Counted from the first letter of the stretch, positions 27,582-36,610 are shown. The stretch is DNA of 41,722 nucleotides from Bacteroidales bacterium (GCA_021738625.1 JAIPBS010000037.1:1-41722), one strand, 5' to 3'. Notes: generated from the letters alone by a model not told the origin. Program-made: numbers and translations.

Positions 27582-28462
27582 TGGGCAAGGTTTAACAGGT
27601 TGTAGAAATGCCAATCCGGAAGTTCGTCGAAAACATAGCTGTATTTGAAAAACTCGTTTCTCCTTATGAAGTTAATATGGCGAATGTAGCGGTAAATGAT
27701 CTCATACAGCTTGCTGCTTTTATCAATTTCTCCCAGCAGGATCAGCTGCACCTCCTCAGGATTCAGCTGCAATTGCTCCATGCTGTACAGCAGAAAATAA
27801 GCGAAATCCTCAGGAGTTCTGTAAGAAAAAGAGTTGGCAAAAATAAGTTTCCCTTTATCAATGTATATCAAATCAAAAACATTGTTGCGCACATTCACAT
27901 AAACCTTATCCGTTGCGGGTTGATTTTTGGTGAGCAGCAACAACAGATCGATCAGGGGAGAAAGATAGTGCAGCATTTTAAACCGGGCAAACTTTGTCTT
28001 GAAGAACTCCTTCAGTTTGATGGGAATTGCATAAAGGTTAAAAGCTTCAAGGTTATTCATTTGGTCGTATCCGGCCTCTTCCCGCCTGTTAATAATATGG
28101 TTGAATTTCAGGTAGTCGTTCACCCGGCTCTTCTCAAAAAGTGCCGAAGGTACCAATGTGCTTTTGGGTGTTTCCAGCAATACCCTTGTTGAGGCATAAT
28201 AACGCTGCAGAAGTTCATGCTCATTGAAGATGCTGTTGAGTTCTTTAACCAGCTCATCAAAATCGGGGATTTCCTGCAGTAAATAGGAAACCAATGCCAG
28301 GTGGCGGTTTCGCTCCAGGTCGAGTATGTTAAAAGACAATCCATCCGGGGAAACCCGGATGGACAGTTGAAAGTCTTTGTAATAATCGTTTCGTGTGCGC
28401 CTGGTCTCTTTGGAGAGGGCTTTATCGATATATGAGATTATGGGGATTGCATTCGACACCAC
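27569..28462 (-). CDS. DUF3822-family protein
   Basis: A 297-residue protein like the Bacteroidota DUF3822 family, a set of actin/Hsp70-fold-like proteins of unknown role that often lies beside rsmD. Segments resembling the fold's repeated strands include RISVSPDGLSFNILDLERN-like (about 32-50) and VYVNVRNNVFDLIYIDKGKLIFANSFSY (about 188-215). No complete phosphate-binding loop can be seen. It begins 3 nt after the upstream membrane-protein gene, making a three-gene operon ending in rsmD. Confidence 0.8.
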   Translation of the reverse strand: MVSNAIPIISYIDKALSKETRRTRNDYYKDFQLSIRVSPDGLSFNILDLERNRHLALVSYLLQEIPDFDELVKELNSIFNEHELLQRYYASTRVLLETPKSTLVPSALFEKSRVNDYLKFNHIINRREEAGYDQMNNLEAFNLYAIPIKLKEFFKTKFARFKMLHYLSPLIDLLLLLTKNQPATDKVYVNVRNNVFDLIYIDKGKLIFANSFSYRTPEDFAYFLLYSMEQLQLNPEEVQLILLGEIDKSSKLYEIIYRYIRHINFIRRNEFFKYSYVFDELPDWHFYNLLNLAQCEL

Positions 28463-28465
28463 GTA

Positions 28466-29065
28466 TTATTTCAATTCCCAGTTACCGTCCGTGGAAGGTT
28501 CGCTCATCGAACCAACCTTCAGACCCGGATATTTATCAAGTGCCTTCCGCTCTTCCACAAGGTTAAGTACCAGCTGCTCGTCCAGGCCGTTCAGAATATC
28601 ATTGTAATGCGCCTTGGCCTCAAATACGGGCACCTTTACGCTTCCCTTGGAGATGATTCCGGCATCCATATCAAATATCTTGTCTTCGGTAAAGGGGATA
28701 TATTTTATATTGCTCACCTTAAATCTTTTATGGTAGATCGAATCGGCAGCGTTCATGTATCCTATGGTATCCCTGATTTTTACAGTCATGGTAGTATCTT
28801 CGGGATCCTGGGTAATCTTAACAATGGGAATTTCGGCTGTTTGCAAAAAGTCAATAAGGGTATCCCAGCTTCCCATGTATTTACCGTTGAAGTTTTTATA
28901 CAACTGTTGTCCGTTCCTGATATCGATCAGGCGCTTGATCACAACCTGTTCACGCTGTTGCTTGTTTTTTTTAAACTCAACCGGTTTTCTGATTGAATCC
29001 ACAACCAGGTAGGCCAAAAAAATAATTACGACCGTTAATAAGATTTTGATTATAAGCTGCTTCAT
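28466..29065 (-). CDS. Membrane-anchored protein of unknown function
   Basis: A 199-residue protein with one N-terminal membrane segment (about 4-24, IIKILLTVVIIFLAYLVV) followed by a basic stretch (KKNKQQREQVVIKRL) and a soluble periplasmic or cytoplasmic domain. The part RNGQQLYKNFNGKYMGSWDTL recalls the post-helix region of pilin-like proteins, but there is no prepilin cleavage site, so I do not call it a pilin. The ATG at 29065 was chosen; a start 24 nt upstream would put polar residues before the helix. A TAAATTTG box on the minus strand (29087-29094) supports this. First gene of the operon with DUF3822 and rsmD. Confidence 0.75.
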   Translation of the reverse strand: MKQLIIKILLTVVIIFLAYLVVDSIRKPVEFKKNKQQREQVVIKRLIDIRNGQQLYKNFNGKYMGSWDTLIDFLQTAEIPIVKITQDPEDTTMTVKIRDTIGYMNAADSIYHKRFKVSNIKYIPFTEDKIFDMDAGIISKGSVKVPVFEAKAHYNDILNGLDEQLVLNLVEERKALDKYPGLKVGSMSEPSTDGNWELK

Positions 29066-29205
29066 GATAACTGGTTTTAATTCATGCAAATTTATAACTT
29101 TTTTTCAATTGAGGTGTTTTGGCCGCTTATTTAAACTAAATTTAATAAGACGGTTCAAAAATTACTCAATGCTTCAGATCTCCCACAACAAAGCAGGATT
29201 TTCCT

Positions 29206-29256
29206 TTTGAAAAACGCCTGAGAATTATTATATTGCAATAAAACAAAAAAAGGAGG
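29206..29256 (+). promoter_or_regulatory. Promoter and strong ribosome-binding site of the GYD gene
   Basis: TTTG (29206-29209), 19 nt, TATATTGC (29229-29236, six of eight for TAnnTTTG); the same DNA also reads as TTGAAA-N16-TATATT. AAGGAGG (29250-29256) lies 6 nt before the ATG, an unusually perfect Shine-Dalgarno for this window. Confidence 0.55.
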
Positions 29257-29262
29257 ATTATT

Positions 29263-29559
29263 ATGCAAACGTATATTTTGTTGACCAAACTCACTTCGGA
29301 GTTCACATCCAAACTAAAAGACCGGGAAGAACTGGGCCGCGAATGGCTTGAAACGGTTAAAGAAAAATGCCCGGACGTAACCTTCAAGGCCCATTACGCC
29401 CTGCTCGGACAGTTTGATTTCATTGACATTTATGAGGCTCCCAATGAGGAAAGTGCCGCAAAAGTATCCATGATCAGTCAGGCCAACGGAGCCTTTCAGG
29501 CTGAGAGCCTGCCGGCCATTCCCTGGAAAAGGTTTATTGCGCTGGTGAAGGAATTGTAA
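29263..29559 (+). CDS. GYD-domain protein
   Basis: A 98-residue protein of the GYD family, small ferredoxin-like-fold proteins of unknown role named for a Gly-Tyr-Asp motif. The N-terminal strand QTYILLTKLTSEF, then YALLGQFDFIDIYEAPNEESAAKVSM (about 46-71; here GQFD in place of GxYD) and the final strand show the fold. Such proteins often assemble as multimers. It converges with the nuclease-fold gene (7-nt gap). It has a strong Shine-Dalgarno, unlike most genes here. Confidence 0.85.
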   Translation: MQTYILLTKLTSEFTSKLKDREELGREWLETVKEKCPDVTFKAHYALLGQFDFIDIYEAPNEESAAKVSMISQANGAFQAESLPAIPWKRFIALVKEL

Positions 29560-29566
29560 AGCGTAA

Positions 29567-30016
29567 TCAGAGTTTGTCGTACAGCGGTATTTCCTGCAGG
29601 AAGCTGTAGGATTTCTTCTGATGATCGATATTGCAACAATAGTGGTTGATACCGTTTGTAACGATCAGGTAATCCACCCTGAGCGTAATATTGTATTTGG
29701 CAATCTGATTGAATGTTTGCTGGCTGATCTTTACATCAGGCGCCTTGCACTCCACAATTAACCGGGGCTTACCCAGATTGTTGTATACAACGATATCGGG
29801 CCGCACCGACATTTGGTAAAGGCTTAATTGCCTTTCGATGGAAAGCAGCGTTTTGGGAAATTTTTTTTCCCATATCAGATACTGAAGGAAATTTTGCCTT
29901 ACCCATTCTTCGGGAGTCATGGCAACATATTTATTCCTGATCGCGTCGAAAATCTCAAATTGCTTTCCCTGACGGCGGATTTTGAAATCGTATTTGGGCA
30001 GGTTGAGGCTGATCAT
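29567..30016 (-). CDS. HsdR N-terminal-like (PD-(D/E)XK) protein, solitary
   Basis: A 149-residue protein resembling only the N-terminal nuclease domain of type I restriction HsdR. The core PDIVVYNNLGKPRLIVECKAPD (about 92-113) has the Asp and Glu-x-Lys of a PD-(D/E)XK nuclease, and QTFNQIAKYNITLRVDYLIVTNG follows as in that domain. No helicase, HsdM or HsdS gene is present. This small family recurs near holA in Bacteroidota, so a housekeeping nucleic-acid role is more likely than restriction (inference). A TACCTTTG box (30038-30045, minus) lies upstream. Confidence 0.82.
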   Translation of the reverse strand: MISLNLPKYDFKIRRQGKQFEIFDAIRNKYVAMTPEEWVRQNFLQYLIWEKKFPKTLLSIERQLSLYQMSVRPDIVVYNNLGKPRLIVECKAPDVKISQQTFNQIAKYNITLRVDYLIVTNGINHYCCNIDHQKKSYSFLQEIPLYDKL

Positions 30017-30149
30017 TCTTAATCAATGTTAAGAAGCCAAAGGTAAAACAATTTCAAAGTTTGTCATTTTTTCTTATGTTGCCTGAAACCGGCCCTGAAG
30101 ATACCATAAAACCATAAATAAACCTTTCATGAAAGCCGGTATTCTTTCT

Positions 30150-30157
30150 TAATTTTG
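30150..30157 (+). promoter_or_regulatory. Bacteroidota -7 box for the amn operon
   Basis: TAATTTTG, 18 nt before the amn ATG. No clear TTG lies 19 nt upstream. Confidence 0.45.
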
Positions 30158-30175
30158 TACTTTTAAAAACAAATC

Positions 30176-30958
30176 ATGAAAACCAAAGAAGAAATCGTTC
30201 AAAACTGGCTGCCCAGGTATACCGGAACAAAACTGGAGGATTTTGGAGATTACATCATCCTGACCAACTTCAGCGATTACCTGGAGCTATTCGCCCAATG
30301 GAACAATGTGAAGATCAAGGGAGAGAAGCGCAACATGCCCAGCGCCACCGCCGACAACATCACCATGATCAAGTTCGGGATGGGCAGCGCCAATGCCGCC
30401 ACCATCATGGACTTGCTGGGGGCCACCGAACCCAAAGCATGTTTGTTTTTGGGTAAATGCGGAGGCCTGAAAAAAAAGAACCGGCTGGGTGACCTCATCC
30501 TGCCCATTGCAGCCATACGCGGTGAAGGAACCTCAAACGATTACTTCCCCATCGAAGTGCCTGCACTGCCGGCATTTAACATGCAAAAGGCCATTTCTAC
30601 AACCATCCGCGACCACGGCAGAGATTACTGGACAGGTACTGTTTTTACAACGAACAGAAGGGTTTGGGAGTACGACAATAAATTCAAAAAGCACCTTAGG
30701 AAAACCCGGGCCATGGCCATCGACCTGGAAACAGCTACCATTTTTATGGTAGGCTTTGCCAACAAAATCCCCACGGGCTCATTATTGCTGGTAACCGACC
30801 AGCCTATGATCTCAGCCGGTGTGAAAACCGAGGAAAGCGATAAGGACGTAACCTCCCAGTTTGTGAAGGATCACCTGCAGATCGGTATCGACTCGCTAAA
30901 GCAGATCATCAATAAAGGAGAAACCGTGAAACACCTTTATTTCGATTATATCAAATAA
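30176..30958 (+). CDS. amn: AMP nucleosidase (short Bacteroidota form)
   Basis: A 260-residue enzyme that hydrolyses AMP to adenine and ribose 5-phosphate. It belongs to the nucleoside-phosphorylase fold: ITMIKFGMGSANAATIMDLL (about 54-73), LFLGKCGGLKKKNRLGDLILP (about 83-103), the ribose-binding AIDLETATIFMVGFAN segment (about 181-196) with the conserved Glu, and the catalytic-Asp strand LLLVTDQPM. It lacks the N-terminal regulatory domain of the E. coli enzyme (about 480 residues). First of a tight plus-strand run with holA (14 nt) and gapN (17 nt). Confidence 0.9.
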   Translation: MKTKEEIVQNWLPRYTGTKLEDFGDYIILTNFSDYLELFAQWNNVKIKGEKRNMPSATADNITMIKFGMGSANAATIMDLLGATEPKACLFLGKCGGLKKKNRLGDLILPIAAIRGEGTSNDYFPIEVPALPAFNMQKAISTTIRDHGRDYWTGTVFTTNRRVWEYDNKFKKHLRKTRAMAIDLETATIFMVGFANKIPTGSLLLVTDQPMISAGVKTEESDKDVTSQFVKDHLQIGIDSLKQIINKGETVKHLYFDYIK

Positions 30959-30972
30959 GTAGTATTGACAGT

Positions 30973-31971
30973 ATGACCTACGAGCAGATCATTCAGAATA
31001 TTCAAAATAAAATTTACCAGCCGGTTTATTTGTTAAGTGGAGATGAACCATTTTTTATCGATCAGATCAGTGGAATGATCGAAAAAAGCGTACTCACCGA
31101 CTCGGAAAAAGAATTCAACCAGACCGTGCTATACGGCCGCGAAACCGACGTACCCACCATCGTTAGCTACGCCAAGCGTTTTCCGATGATGTCGAATCAC
31201 CATGTGCTTATCGTCAAAGAAGCCCAAAACCTGGATAAGATTGAGGAACTGGACACCTATGCAAAACAACCCCTCGATTCGACTATTCTGGTCATTTGCT
31301 ATAAATACAAGAAATTCGATCAGCGAAAGGCTTTGGCCAAAACGGTAAAAAAAACCGGGGTTTTTTTCGAGTCCAAAAAGCTTTACGACAACCAGATCCC
31401 CCAGTGGATCATGCAGCATATGGAGGTTTCGGGTTATAAAATTACACCTAAAGCAACCGCCCTGCTGAATGAATTCCTGGGCAACGACCTAAGCAAGATC
31501 AGCAACGAGCTGGGGAAGATCAGGATCAATGTGCCTGCCGAAACCATCATAACGGATGCAGTGATTGAAGAGTACATCGGGATCAGCAAGGATTACAATG
31601 TATTCGAGCTGCAAAAGGCTCTGGGCAGCAAAGACATTGTTAAAGCCAACCGCATCATCAATCATTTTGCAGCCAACCAGAAAGAAAATCCACTGGTTAA
31701 GGTAGTCGGATTTTTGTTCGCCTTTTTCAATAAGGTTATGATCTACCACCAATCCACAAATAAGTCGAAAAACATTGTGGCCGCAGCCCTTGGCGTGCAT
31801 CCCTTTTTTGTGAGGGATTACCAGCAGGCCTCGGTAAAATATTCATTAAGTAAATTGATTCAGATCATTTCGCTCCTGCGCGAATATGATCTGAAAGCCA
31901 AAGGTGTCGGCAACAGTTCATCCACCGACGGCGACCTGATGAAAGAGTTGATCTACAAGATTTTGCATTGA
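30973..31971 (+). CDS. holA: DNA polymerase III subunit delta
   Basis: A 332-residue clamp-loader subunit that opens the beta sliding clamp. The N-terminal PVYLLSGDEPFFIDQISGMI (about 17-36) is the family opening; the middle EEYIGISKDYNVFELQKALGSKD (about 200-222) and the helical C-terminal collar domain follow. As usual for delta, there is no Walker motif. The length is normal. Confidence 0.93.
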   Translation: MTYEQIIQNIQNKIYQPVYLLSGDEPFFIDQISGMIEKSVLTDSEKEFNQTVLYGRETDVPTIVSYAKRFPMMSNHHVLIVKEAQNLDKIEELDTYAKQPLDSTILVICYKYKKFDQRKALAKTVKKTGVFFESKKLYDNQIPQWIMQHMEVSGYKITPKATALLNEFLGNDLSKISNELGKIRINVPAETIITDAVIEEYIGISKDYNVFELQKALGSKDIVKANRIINHFAANQKENPLVKVVGFLFAFFNKVMIYHQSTNKSKNIVAAALGVHPFFVRDYQQASVKYSLSKLIQIISLLREYDLKAKGVGNSSSTDGDLMKELIYKILH

Positions 31972-31988
31972 TATAAAACGCATATACC

Positions 31989-33608
31989 ATGAGCATCAAA
32001 AAAAAAATTCAAAACATATTTGATCATGAAGTGTCTGAGCAATTCAGGATAAACATTCCCATCGAACAAACCGAATACCTGATCGGCGGTGAGTTGCATC
32101 AATGGCAGGGAGATATGCAAAATGTACTTTCTCCCATCTGCGAAACAAAAAACAGTTCCACCGAAAGAATAACCATCGGCAGCTATCCCTTGCTGAGCGA
32201 GCGGGAAGCTATGCAGGCCCTGGAAGCTGCAGCGATGGCCTTCGATCATGGCCGCGGCAAATGGCCAACCCTGAAAGTGGAAGAACGTATCAAACACATT
32301 GAAAACTTTGCCTTCGGGATGAAAGAAAAGAGGGAGGAAATCGTGAATCTGCTGATGTGGGAGATCGGTAAATCCCTGAAAGATTCCCGCAAGGAATTCG
32401 ACCGCACCGTGGAATACATCATGGATACCATCGACGCTCTGAAAGAGCTCGACAGGAATTCATCCCGCTTTGAGATCAGGGAGAACATCATCGGACAGAT
32501 CAGGCGCTCGCCCCTGGGTGTGGTGCTTTGCATGGGGCCTTTCAATTACCCGCTGAATGAAACTTTCACCACGCTTATCCCCGCCCTGATCATGGGCAAC
32601 ACCGTTATTTTCAAACCACCCAAACATGGCGTTTTACTTCACAGGCCATTGCTAGATGTTTTCCGTGAAGCCTTCCCACCCGGAGTGGTCAACACGGTTT
32701 ACGGAGACGGAAAGGTGGTGATCGGACCGCTGATGGAATCCGGTCGCCTCGACGTACTGGCTTTTATCGGATCGAGCCGTGTGGCAGATATCCTTAAAAA
32801 ACAACATCCCCTGCCCCACCGCATGCGCTCGGTACTCGGGCTGGAAGCCAAAAACCCGGCCATCATCCTGGAAGACGCCGACCTCGACCTCACAGTGGAA
32901 GAAGCCGTTACCGGGGCACTCTCGTATAACGGACAGCGCTGCACAGCGCTTAAAATATTCTTCGTGCATGAAAACATCAGAGAAGAATTCCTGAAGAGGT
33001 TTACCAAAAAAATTGAAGCGCTTAACATTGGAATGCCCTGGGAGGAAGGTGTTCACATCACACCCCTGCCCGAAGACAACAAAACCACCTATATGCGCGA
33101 ATACATTGAAGACGCCGAAAAGCATGGCGCCGGGGTGATGAACGAAAGCGGCGGGCTAAGCCAGGGCAGCATCATGTTCCCGGCTGTGCTTTATCCCGTG
33201 AATGAAAAAATGCGTATTTATCATGAAGAACAGTTTGGGCCGGTAATTCCGGTGCTTTCTTTTAAAGATATTGAAGAACCGCTAAAATATATTGTGCAGT
33301 CAAAATACGGTCAGCAGGTCAGCATTTTCGGACGCCAGACCGGCGAGATCGCCCATTTGATCGACCCGTTGGTGAACCAGGTTTGCCGCGTCAACATCAA
33401 CAGCCAATGCCAGCGCGGCCCCGACAATTTTCCCTTCACGGGACGTAAAGACTCTGCCGAAGGAACGCTCTCCGTTTCCGACGCATTGCGGGTGTTTTCC
33501 ATCCGTTCGCTGGTGGCGGCCAAGGGCAGCGAGCTGAACAAGGAGATCATCACCGAAATCCTGAAAGAAAACAAATCCAACTTTTTGTCGACGGATTTTA
33601 TTTTTTAA
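31989..33608 (+). CDS. gapN: NADP-dependent aldehyde dehydrogenase, GapN-like
   Basis: A 539-residue aldehyde dehydrogenase that resembles non-phosphorylating glyceraldehyde-3-phosphate dehydrogenase, which makes 3-phosphoglycerate and NADPH. Visible: PFNYPLN with catalytic Asn186, the cofactor region IFKPPKHG and IGSSR, the general base Glu286 in LGLEAKNP, and nucleophile Cys318 in NGQRCTALK. The C-terminal FPFTGRKDS region fits a sugar-phosphate group, but other aldehydes cannot be excluded. It is about 60 residues longer than classic GapN, mostly at the N- and C-termini. Last gene of the amn-holA-gapN run. Confidence 0.82.
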   Translation: MSIKKKIQNIFDHEVSEQFRINIPIEQTEYLIGGELHQWQGDMQNVLSPICETKNSSTERITIGSYPLLSEREAMQALEAAAMAFDHGRGKWPTLKVEERIKHIENFAFGMKEKREEIVNLLMWEIGKSLKDSRKEFDRTVEYIMDTIDALKELDRNSSRFEIRENIIGQIRRSPLGVVLCMGPFNYPLNETFTTLIPALIMGNTVIFKPPKHGVLLHRPLLDVFREAFPPGVVNTVYGDGKVVIGPLMESGRLDVLAFIGSSRVADILKKQHPLPHRMRSVLGLEAKNPAIILEDADLDLTVEEAVTGALSYNGQRCTALKIFFVHENIREEFLKRFTKKIEALNIGMPWEEGVHITPLPEDNKTTYMREYIEDAEKHGAGVMNESGGLSQGSIMFPAVLYPVNEKMRIYHEEQFGPVIPVLSFKDIEEPLKYIVQSKYGQQVSIFGRQTGEIAHLIDPLVNQVCRVNINSQCQRGPDNFPFTGRKDSAEGTLSVSDALRVFSIRSLVAAKGSELNKEIITEILKENKSNFLSTDFIF

Positions 33609-33630
33609 TTGATCTTATGCTCCTCTAAGG

Positions 33631-33678
33631 TCCGAAATCCGAATGCCTGGAATTTGGAATCTGAAATCCGGAATCTTA
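33631..33678 (-). repeat. Heptameric GGATTYC repeat at a stop codon, copy 2
   Basis: On the minus strand the stop TAA of the S33-like gene is followed at once by GATTCCGGATTTCAGATTCC and then more diverged units. It lies in the convergent gap with gapN. Confidence 0.75.
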
Positions 33679-34635
33679 ATCTGCCTTTTCCGATTTTGTC
33701 AGAAAGTTCCTCAATACCTGAATAAATTCGTCAGGTTTTTCAAGATGGTGCTCGTGGGAAGCATTTTCAAAAACATGCATTTCGGCACCCGGGGTCAGGT
33801 CTTTGTAATATCCCGTCGTTGCCGGAGCGGCTTCATCGAATTCCCCGCAGGTATATAAAACGGGCAGATCAATATCGGCAAGATATCCCGTAACATCAGC
33901 ATCTTTGAGTGTACCTATCAAGGTGAATTCACTTGGGCCCCACATATACTCATACACCCCATAACCAATTTTCTCTATAGCTGTCAAAAGGCATTCAGGC
34001 CAGGGATCAATACGGCAGACATGCTTTTGATAAAATATCATCATTGCTTCCTGATAACCAGTTGCCATATAATCACCTGATGCTTCATACTTTGCAATGC
34101 TATCCTGTACATTTTGCGGAAGTTGGGATACATGATAATTTTGATCTGCCACCCATCTGTCGCTGCTCAAATAGGGTCCGGCCAGTGTAAGGCTGATGAT
34201 TCCGTCGGGTGTTTTGCGCTCTAAATACTCCATTGCAAGCATGGAGCCCCATGATTGCCCAAGCAAATGCACTTGCTGTATCTTCAGCCCGCTTCTTACT
34301 GCAACCAATTCCTCCACAAAGCGGTCAACAGTCCATAAAGTGGTGTCATTAGGCATATCGGAGTTGCCGCAGCCCAGCTGGTCATAGAAGATCACCGGTC
34401 GCTCGTCGGCCAGAAGCTCCAACGGCTGCAGGTATTCATGCGGCACACCGGGGCCGCCGTGAAGCACCAACAATGGAATCCCGACTTTGTCGGCGCCAAC
34501 GATCCTGTACCATACCCGGCCGCCCGTAACTTCAACAAAACCCTCTTCAACAGCAGGCTCATGCTGCACAACCTTGTCCTCGCATGCAATCATAGCCAGG
34601 AATAAAACCATTGTAATGGAAAGCCAATTTTTCAT
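33676..34635 (-). CDS. Proline iminopeptidase-like lipoprotein (alpha/beta hydrolase, S33)
   Basis: A 319-residue lipoprotein: signal MKNWLSITMVLFLAMIAC with Cys18 as the lipidation site. The fold and motifs are of proline iminopeptidases: oxyanion-hole HGGPG (59-63), IFYDQLGCGNSD, nucleophile elbow GQSWG (Ser128), the late Asp in TCGEFDEAAP and His in NASHEHHLEKP. It would cleave N-terminal residues from peptides or hydrolyse related amides/esters. A minus-strand -7 box TATATTTG lies at 34679-34686. Monocistronic. Confidence 0.88.
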   Translation of the reverse strand: MKNWLSITMVLFLAMIACEDKVVQHEPAVEEGFVEVTGGRVWYRIVGADKVGIPLLVLHGGPGVPHEYLQPLELLADERPVIFYDQLGCGNSDMPNDTTLWTVDRFVEELVAVRSGLKIQQVHLLGQSWGSMLAMEYLERKTPDGIISLTLAGPYLSSDRWVADQNYHVSQLPQNVQDSIAKYEASGDYMATGYQEAMMIFYQKHVCRIDPWPECLLTAIEKIGYGVYEYMWGPSEFTLIGTLKDADVTGYLADIDLPVLYTCGEFDEAAPATTGYYKDLTPGAEMHVFENASHEHHLEKPDEFIQVLRNFLTKSEKAD

Positions 34636-34749
34636 GATAGATAATTTTTTGTGTGTGCTTATCTTAACCTATAATTCGCAAATATAGAGTATTTTTGGTG
34701 TATCGCGGGAAAGCAACGGCAATCCAAACATCCTCCCCCGTAAGCTGTT

Positions 34750-34771
34750 CAATCTGGAATCCGGAATCCTA
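34750..34771 (-). repeat. Heptameric GGATTYC repeat at a stop codon, copy 3
   Basis: On the minus strand the stop TAG runs into GATTCCGGATTCCAGATT. It is the shortest of the three copies. Confidence 0.75.
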
Positions 34772-35647
34772 CTTGAACGCCTTCAGCAAATTCCTGATGT
34801 CTCTGGCTTTGTCGGGATAGCCGCTTTTGTCGTAGGAAAATGCCAGCTCCACAAACAGACGTTTGATGATGGTAAGGTTGGAGCAGGGCTTGAAGAAAGA
34901 ATCCTTGGCAGTCATCTTCAACTGCCTGATATAAAGGTCGATCTCATTGCGGGTAAAAACTGCACCGTAATTAAAGGGGTTCAGATAGAACAGCACTTCA
35001 TTTTCACTGGGCACACTCATGCCCATTTCCGTGATCTCATCCATATAAGCCAGGATGAAATGTTTGGGTAGGTTCACGCCGTAGATCGGAATTTTCAGGC
35101 TTTGGGCAATGATGATATAAAAGGTGCCCAGTGAGATGGGATTCCCCTTTTTGGTCTCGATCAGGTTTTTCAGAAAAAAGTTCTCAGGTGCGTAAAAATT
35201 GCTTTTATTGGCCGAAAACTTATTGATGTCGAACAGGATGTGATTGATCACCTTAACTTTTTCCAGGCCGGTGAGGTCGTTGTTCATTTCCAGCCACACA
35301 TCCTTTATGATGCGGGCTACTTCCTTATATAGTTTTTCGGGGTCCTGGTCGGGATACTGGTAACGCGAAGCCAGAATAAAGCCTTCCAGCAGATCGACGC
35401 CGCCACCCTCCACCCATTTATTGAGGGCTTCCTGCAGGTCTTCCAGCTGAATGCTGCGGATCAGGTTCTCTATCCTTTCCTGTATAAGATTGTCGAAAGA
35501 ATTCTCCCAGGCATGCTCAAGGGAAGGGATAGCTTGCGGGCCGTAAGAAAATATCCGGTCCTTTATCCTCCCGTAAACATGCTCGTCAGGATCGTCGAGC
35601 AGACGGATCAGCGCATTCAATTCCGATTTCTCATTCTTCACATTCAT
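34769..35647 (-). CDS. SirB1-type transglutaminase-like protein
   Basis: A 292-residue protein of the SirB1/transglutaminase-like family of unknown role. An N-terminal helical part with HEAT-like sequence (about 10-80) is followed by KGNPISLGTFYIIIAQSLKIPIYGVNLPKHFILAYMD (about 163-200), the family signature. The position where an active transglutaminase has Cys is occupied by Pro-Ile-Ser-Leu, and only the PxHF His is kept, so it is probably not an active transglutaminase. Expression signals were not identified. Confidence 0.82.
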   Translation of the reverse strand: MNVKNEKSELNALIRLLDDPDEHVYGRIKDRIFSYGPQAIPSLEHAWENSFDNLIQERIENLIRSIQLEDLQEALNKWVEGGGVDLLEGFILASRYQYPDQDPEKLYKEVARIIKDVWLEMNNDLTGLEKVKVINHILFDINKFSANKSNFYAPENFFLKNLIETKKGNPISLGTFYIIIAQSLKIPIYGVNLPKHFILAYMDEITEMGMSVPSENEVLFYLNPFNYGAVFTRNEIDLYIRQLKMTAKDSFFKPCSNLTIIKRLFVELAFSYDKSGYPDKARDIRNLLKAFK

Positions 35648-35737
35648 AACTCCGGGAAAATTCTTTTTTAATCAATCGTAAAATTATAGAATAAATTGTA
35701 AACGGAAGAAAGACCATCCGTCCAAATTTATTAAACC

Positions 35738-36610
35738 TTAACCCGTAACCCTATCCAGCACGTTAACAATCAACTCGTTTATTGTTTTCTGCGGATTCCG
35801 GGTATATTCCTCCCGTGCCCGGTTGGCGATGACGGCACAAACCGTCATCACTTTATGGCCAAGCATGCGCCCCAGGAAATACAGGGCGGAAGTTTCCATC
35901 TCATAATTGATCAGCCGGAGACCGTTCATACTGAATTTTGCAATCGCCTCATTCAGGCCGGGATATTTCGGTGGGATCCTGAGTTCTCTGCCCTGCGCCC
36001 CGTAGAAACCCGGAGCCGTGAGGGTGATGCCGGTGATCATGCCTTCCGATAACAAATTGAAAAGTTCATCATCCCCCCTGATCACATAAGGATGAGGCAA
36101 ATCTTGGGGCCAGCCGGACTGTTTTACAAATTCTTTTTCTATCTCTCTAACAAAAACACTTTCATCGGCTTTATAAAATGAAGGGATGTTATCCAGGCCC
36201 ATCCCATATTCGGCGATCCCGAAAGTGTCGACGGGGATGTCGGGCTGTATGGTGCCTGAAGTCCCGATTCGGATCAGGTTCAAAGATTTCTTATCTTCCC
36301 TGATCCGCCGGTTTTTAAAGTCGATATTGGCCAGGGCGTCCAGCTCGTTGATCACAATGTCCATATTGTCGGGGCCGATACCGGTCGAAATCACAGTCAG
36401 CCGTTCGCCCCTGAACCGGCCGGTATGGGTCATGATCTCGCGGTTTGTGGCCCTCAACTCGATCTTGTCAAAATGCTTCGAGATCTGTTTCACCCGGCCA
36501 GGATCGCCCACCAGAAGGATCGTTTCCGCGATATCTTCCGGCTTGAGCTTCAGATGGTAAATGGTCCCATCGGGATTGATGATCAGCTGCGATTCCTTAA
36601 TCTTTTCCAT
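35738..36610 (-). CDS. Nucleoside phosphorylase (uridine phosphorylase-like)
   Basis: A 290-residue enzyme of the NP-I family that would split a nucleoside with phosphate. Visible: LLVGDPGRVKQIS (about 32-44, phosphate loop), LTVISTGIGPDNMDIVINEL (about 71-90), IRIGTSGTIQPDIPVDTFGIAEYG (about 108-131) and MNGLRLINYEMETSALYFLG (with the ribose-binding Glu-Met-Glu). These fit uridine phosphorylase more than purine nucleoside phosphorylase. The true start is the ATG at 36610 (MEKIKESQL); the open frame continuing upstream is antisense to cinA. Divergent from cinA over 45 bp. Confidence 0.9.
   Translation of the reverse strand: MEKIKESQLIINPDGTIYHLKLKPEDIAETILLVGDPGRVKQISKHFDKIELRATNREIMTHTGRFRGERLTVISTGIGPDNMDIVINELDALANIDFKNRRIREDKKSLNLIRIGTSGTIQPDIPVDTFGIAEYGMGLDNIPSFYKADESVFVREIEKEFVKQSGWPQDLPHPYVIRGDDELFNLLSEGMITGITLTAPGFYGAQGRELRIPPKYPGLNEAIAKFSMNGLRLINYEMETSALYFLGRMLGHKVMTVCAVIANRAREEYTRNPQKTINELIVNVLDRVTG

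Noticed and set aside
28466..29065. Type IV pilin-like protein
   Set aside because: The N-terminal helix lacks a prepilin peptidase site (G-F-x4-E), and no assembly gene is near.
29567..30016. Type I restriction-modification system
   Set aside because: Only the N-terminal nuclease-like domain is present; no motor, methylase or specificity subunit exists in the window.
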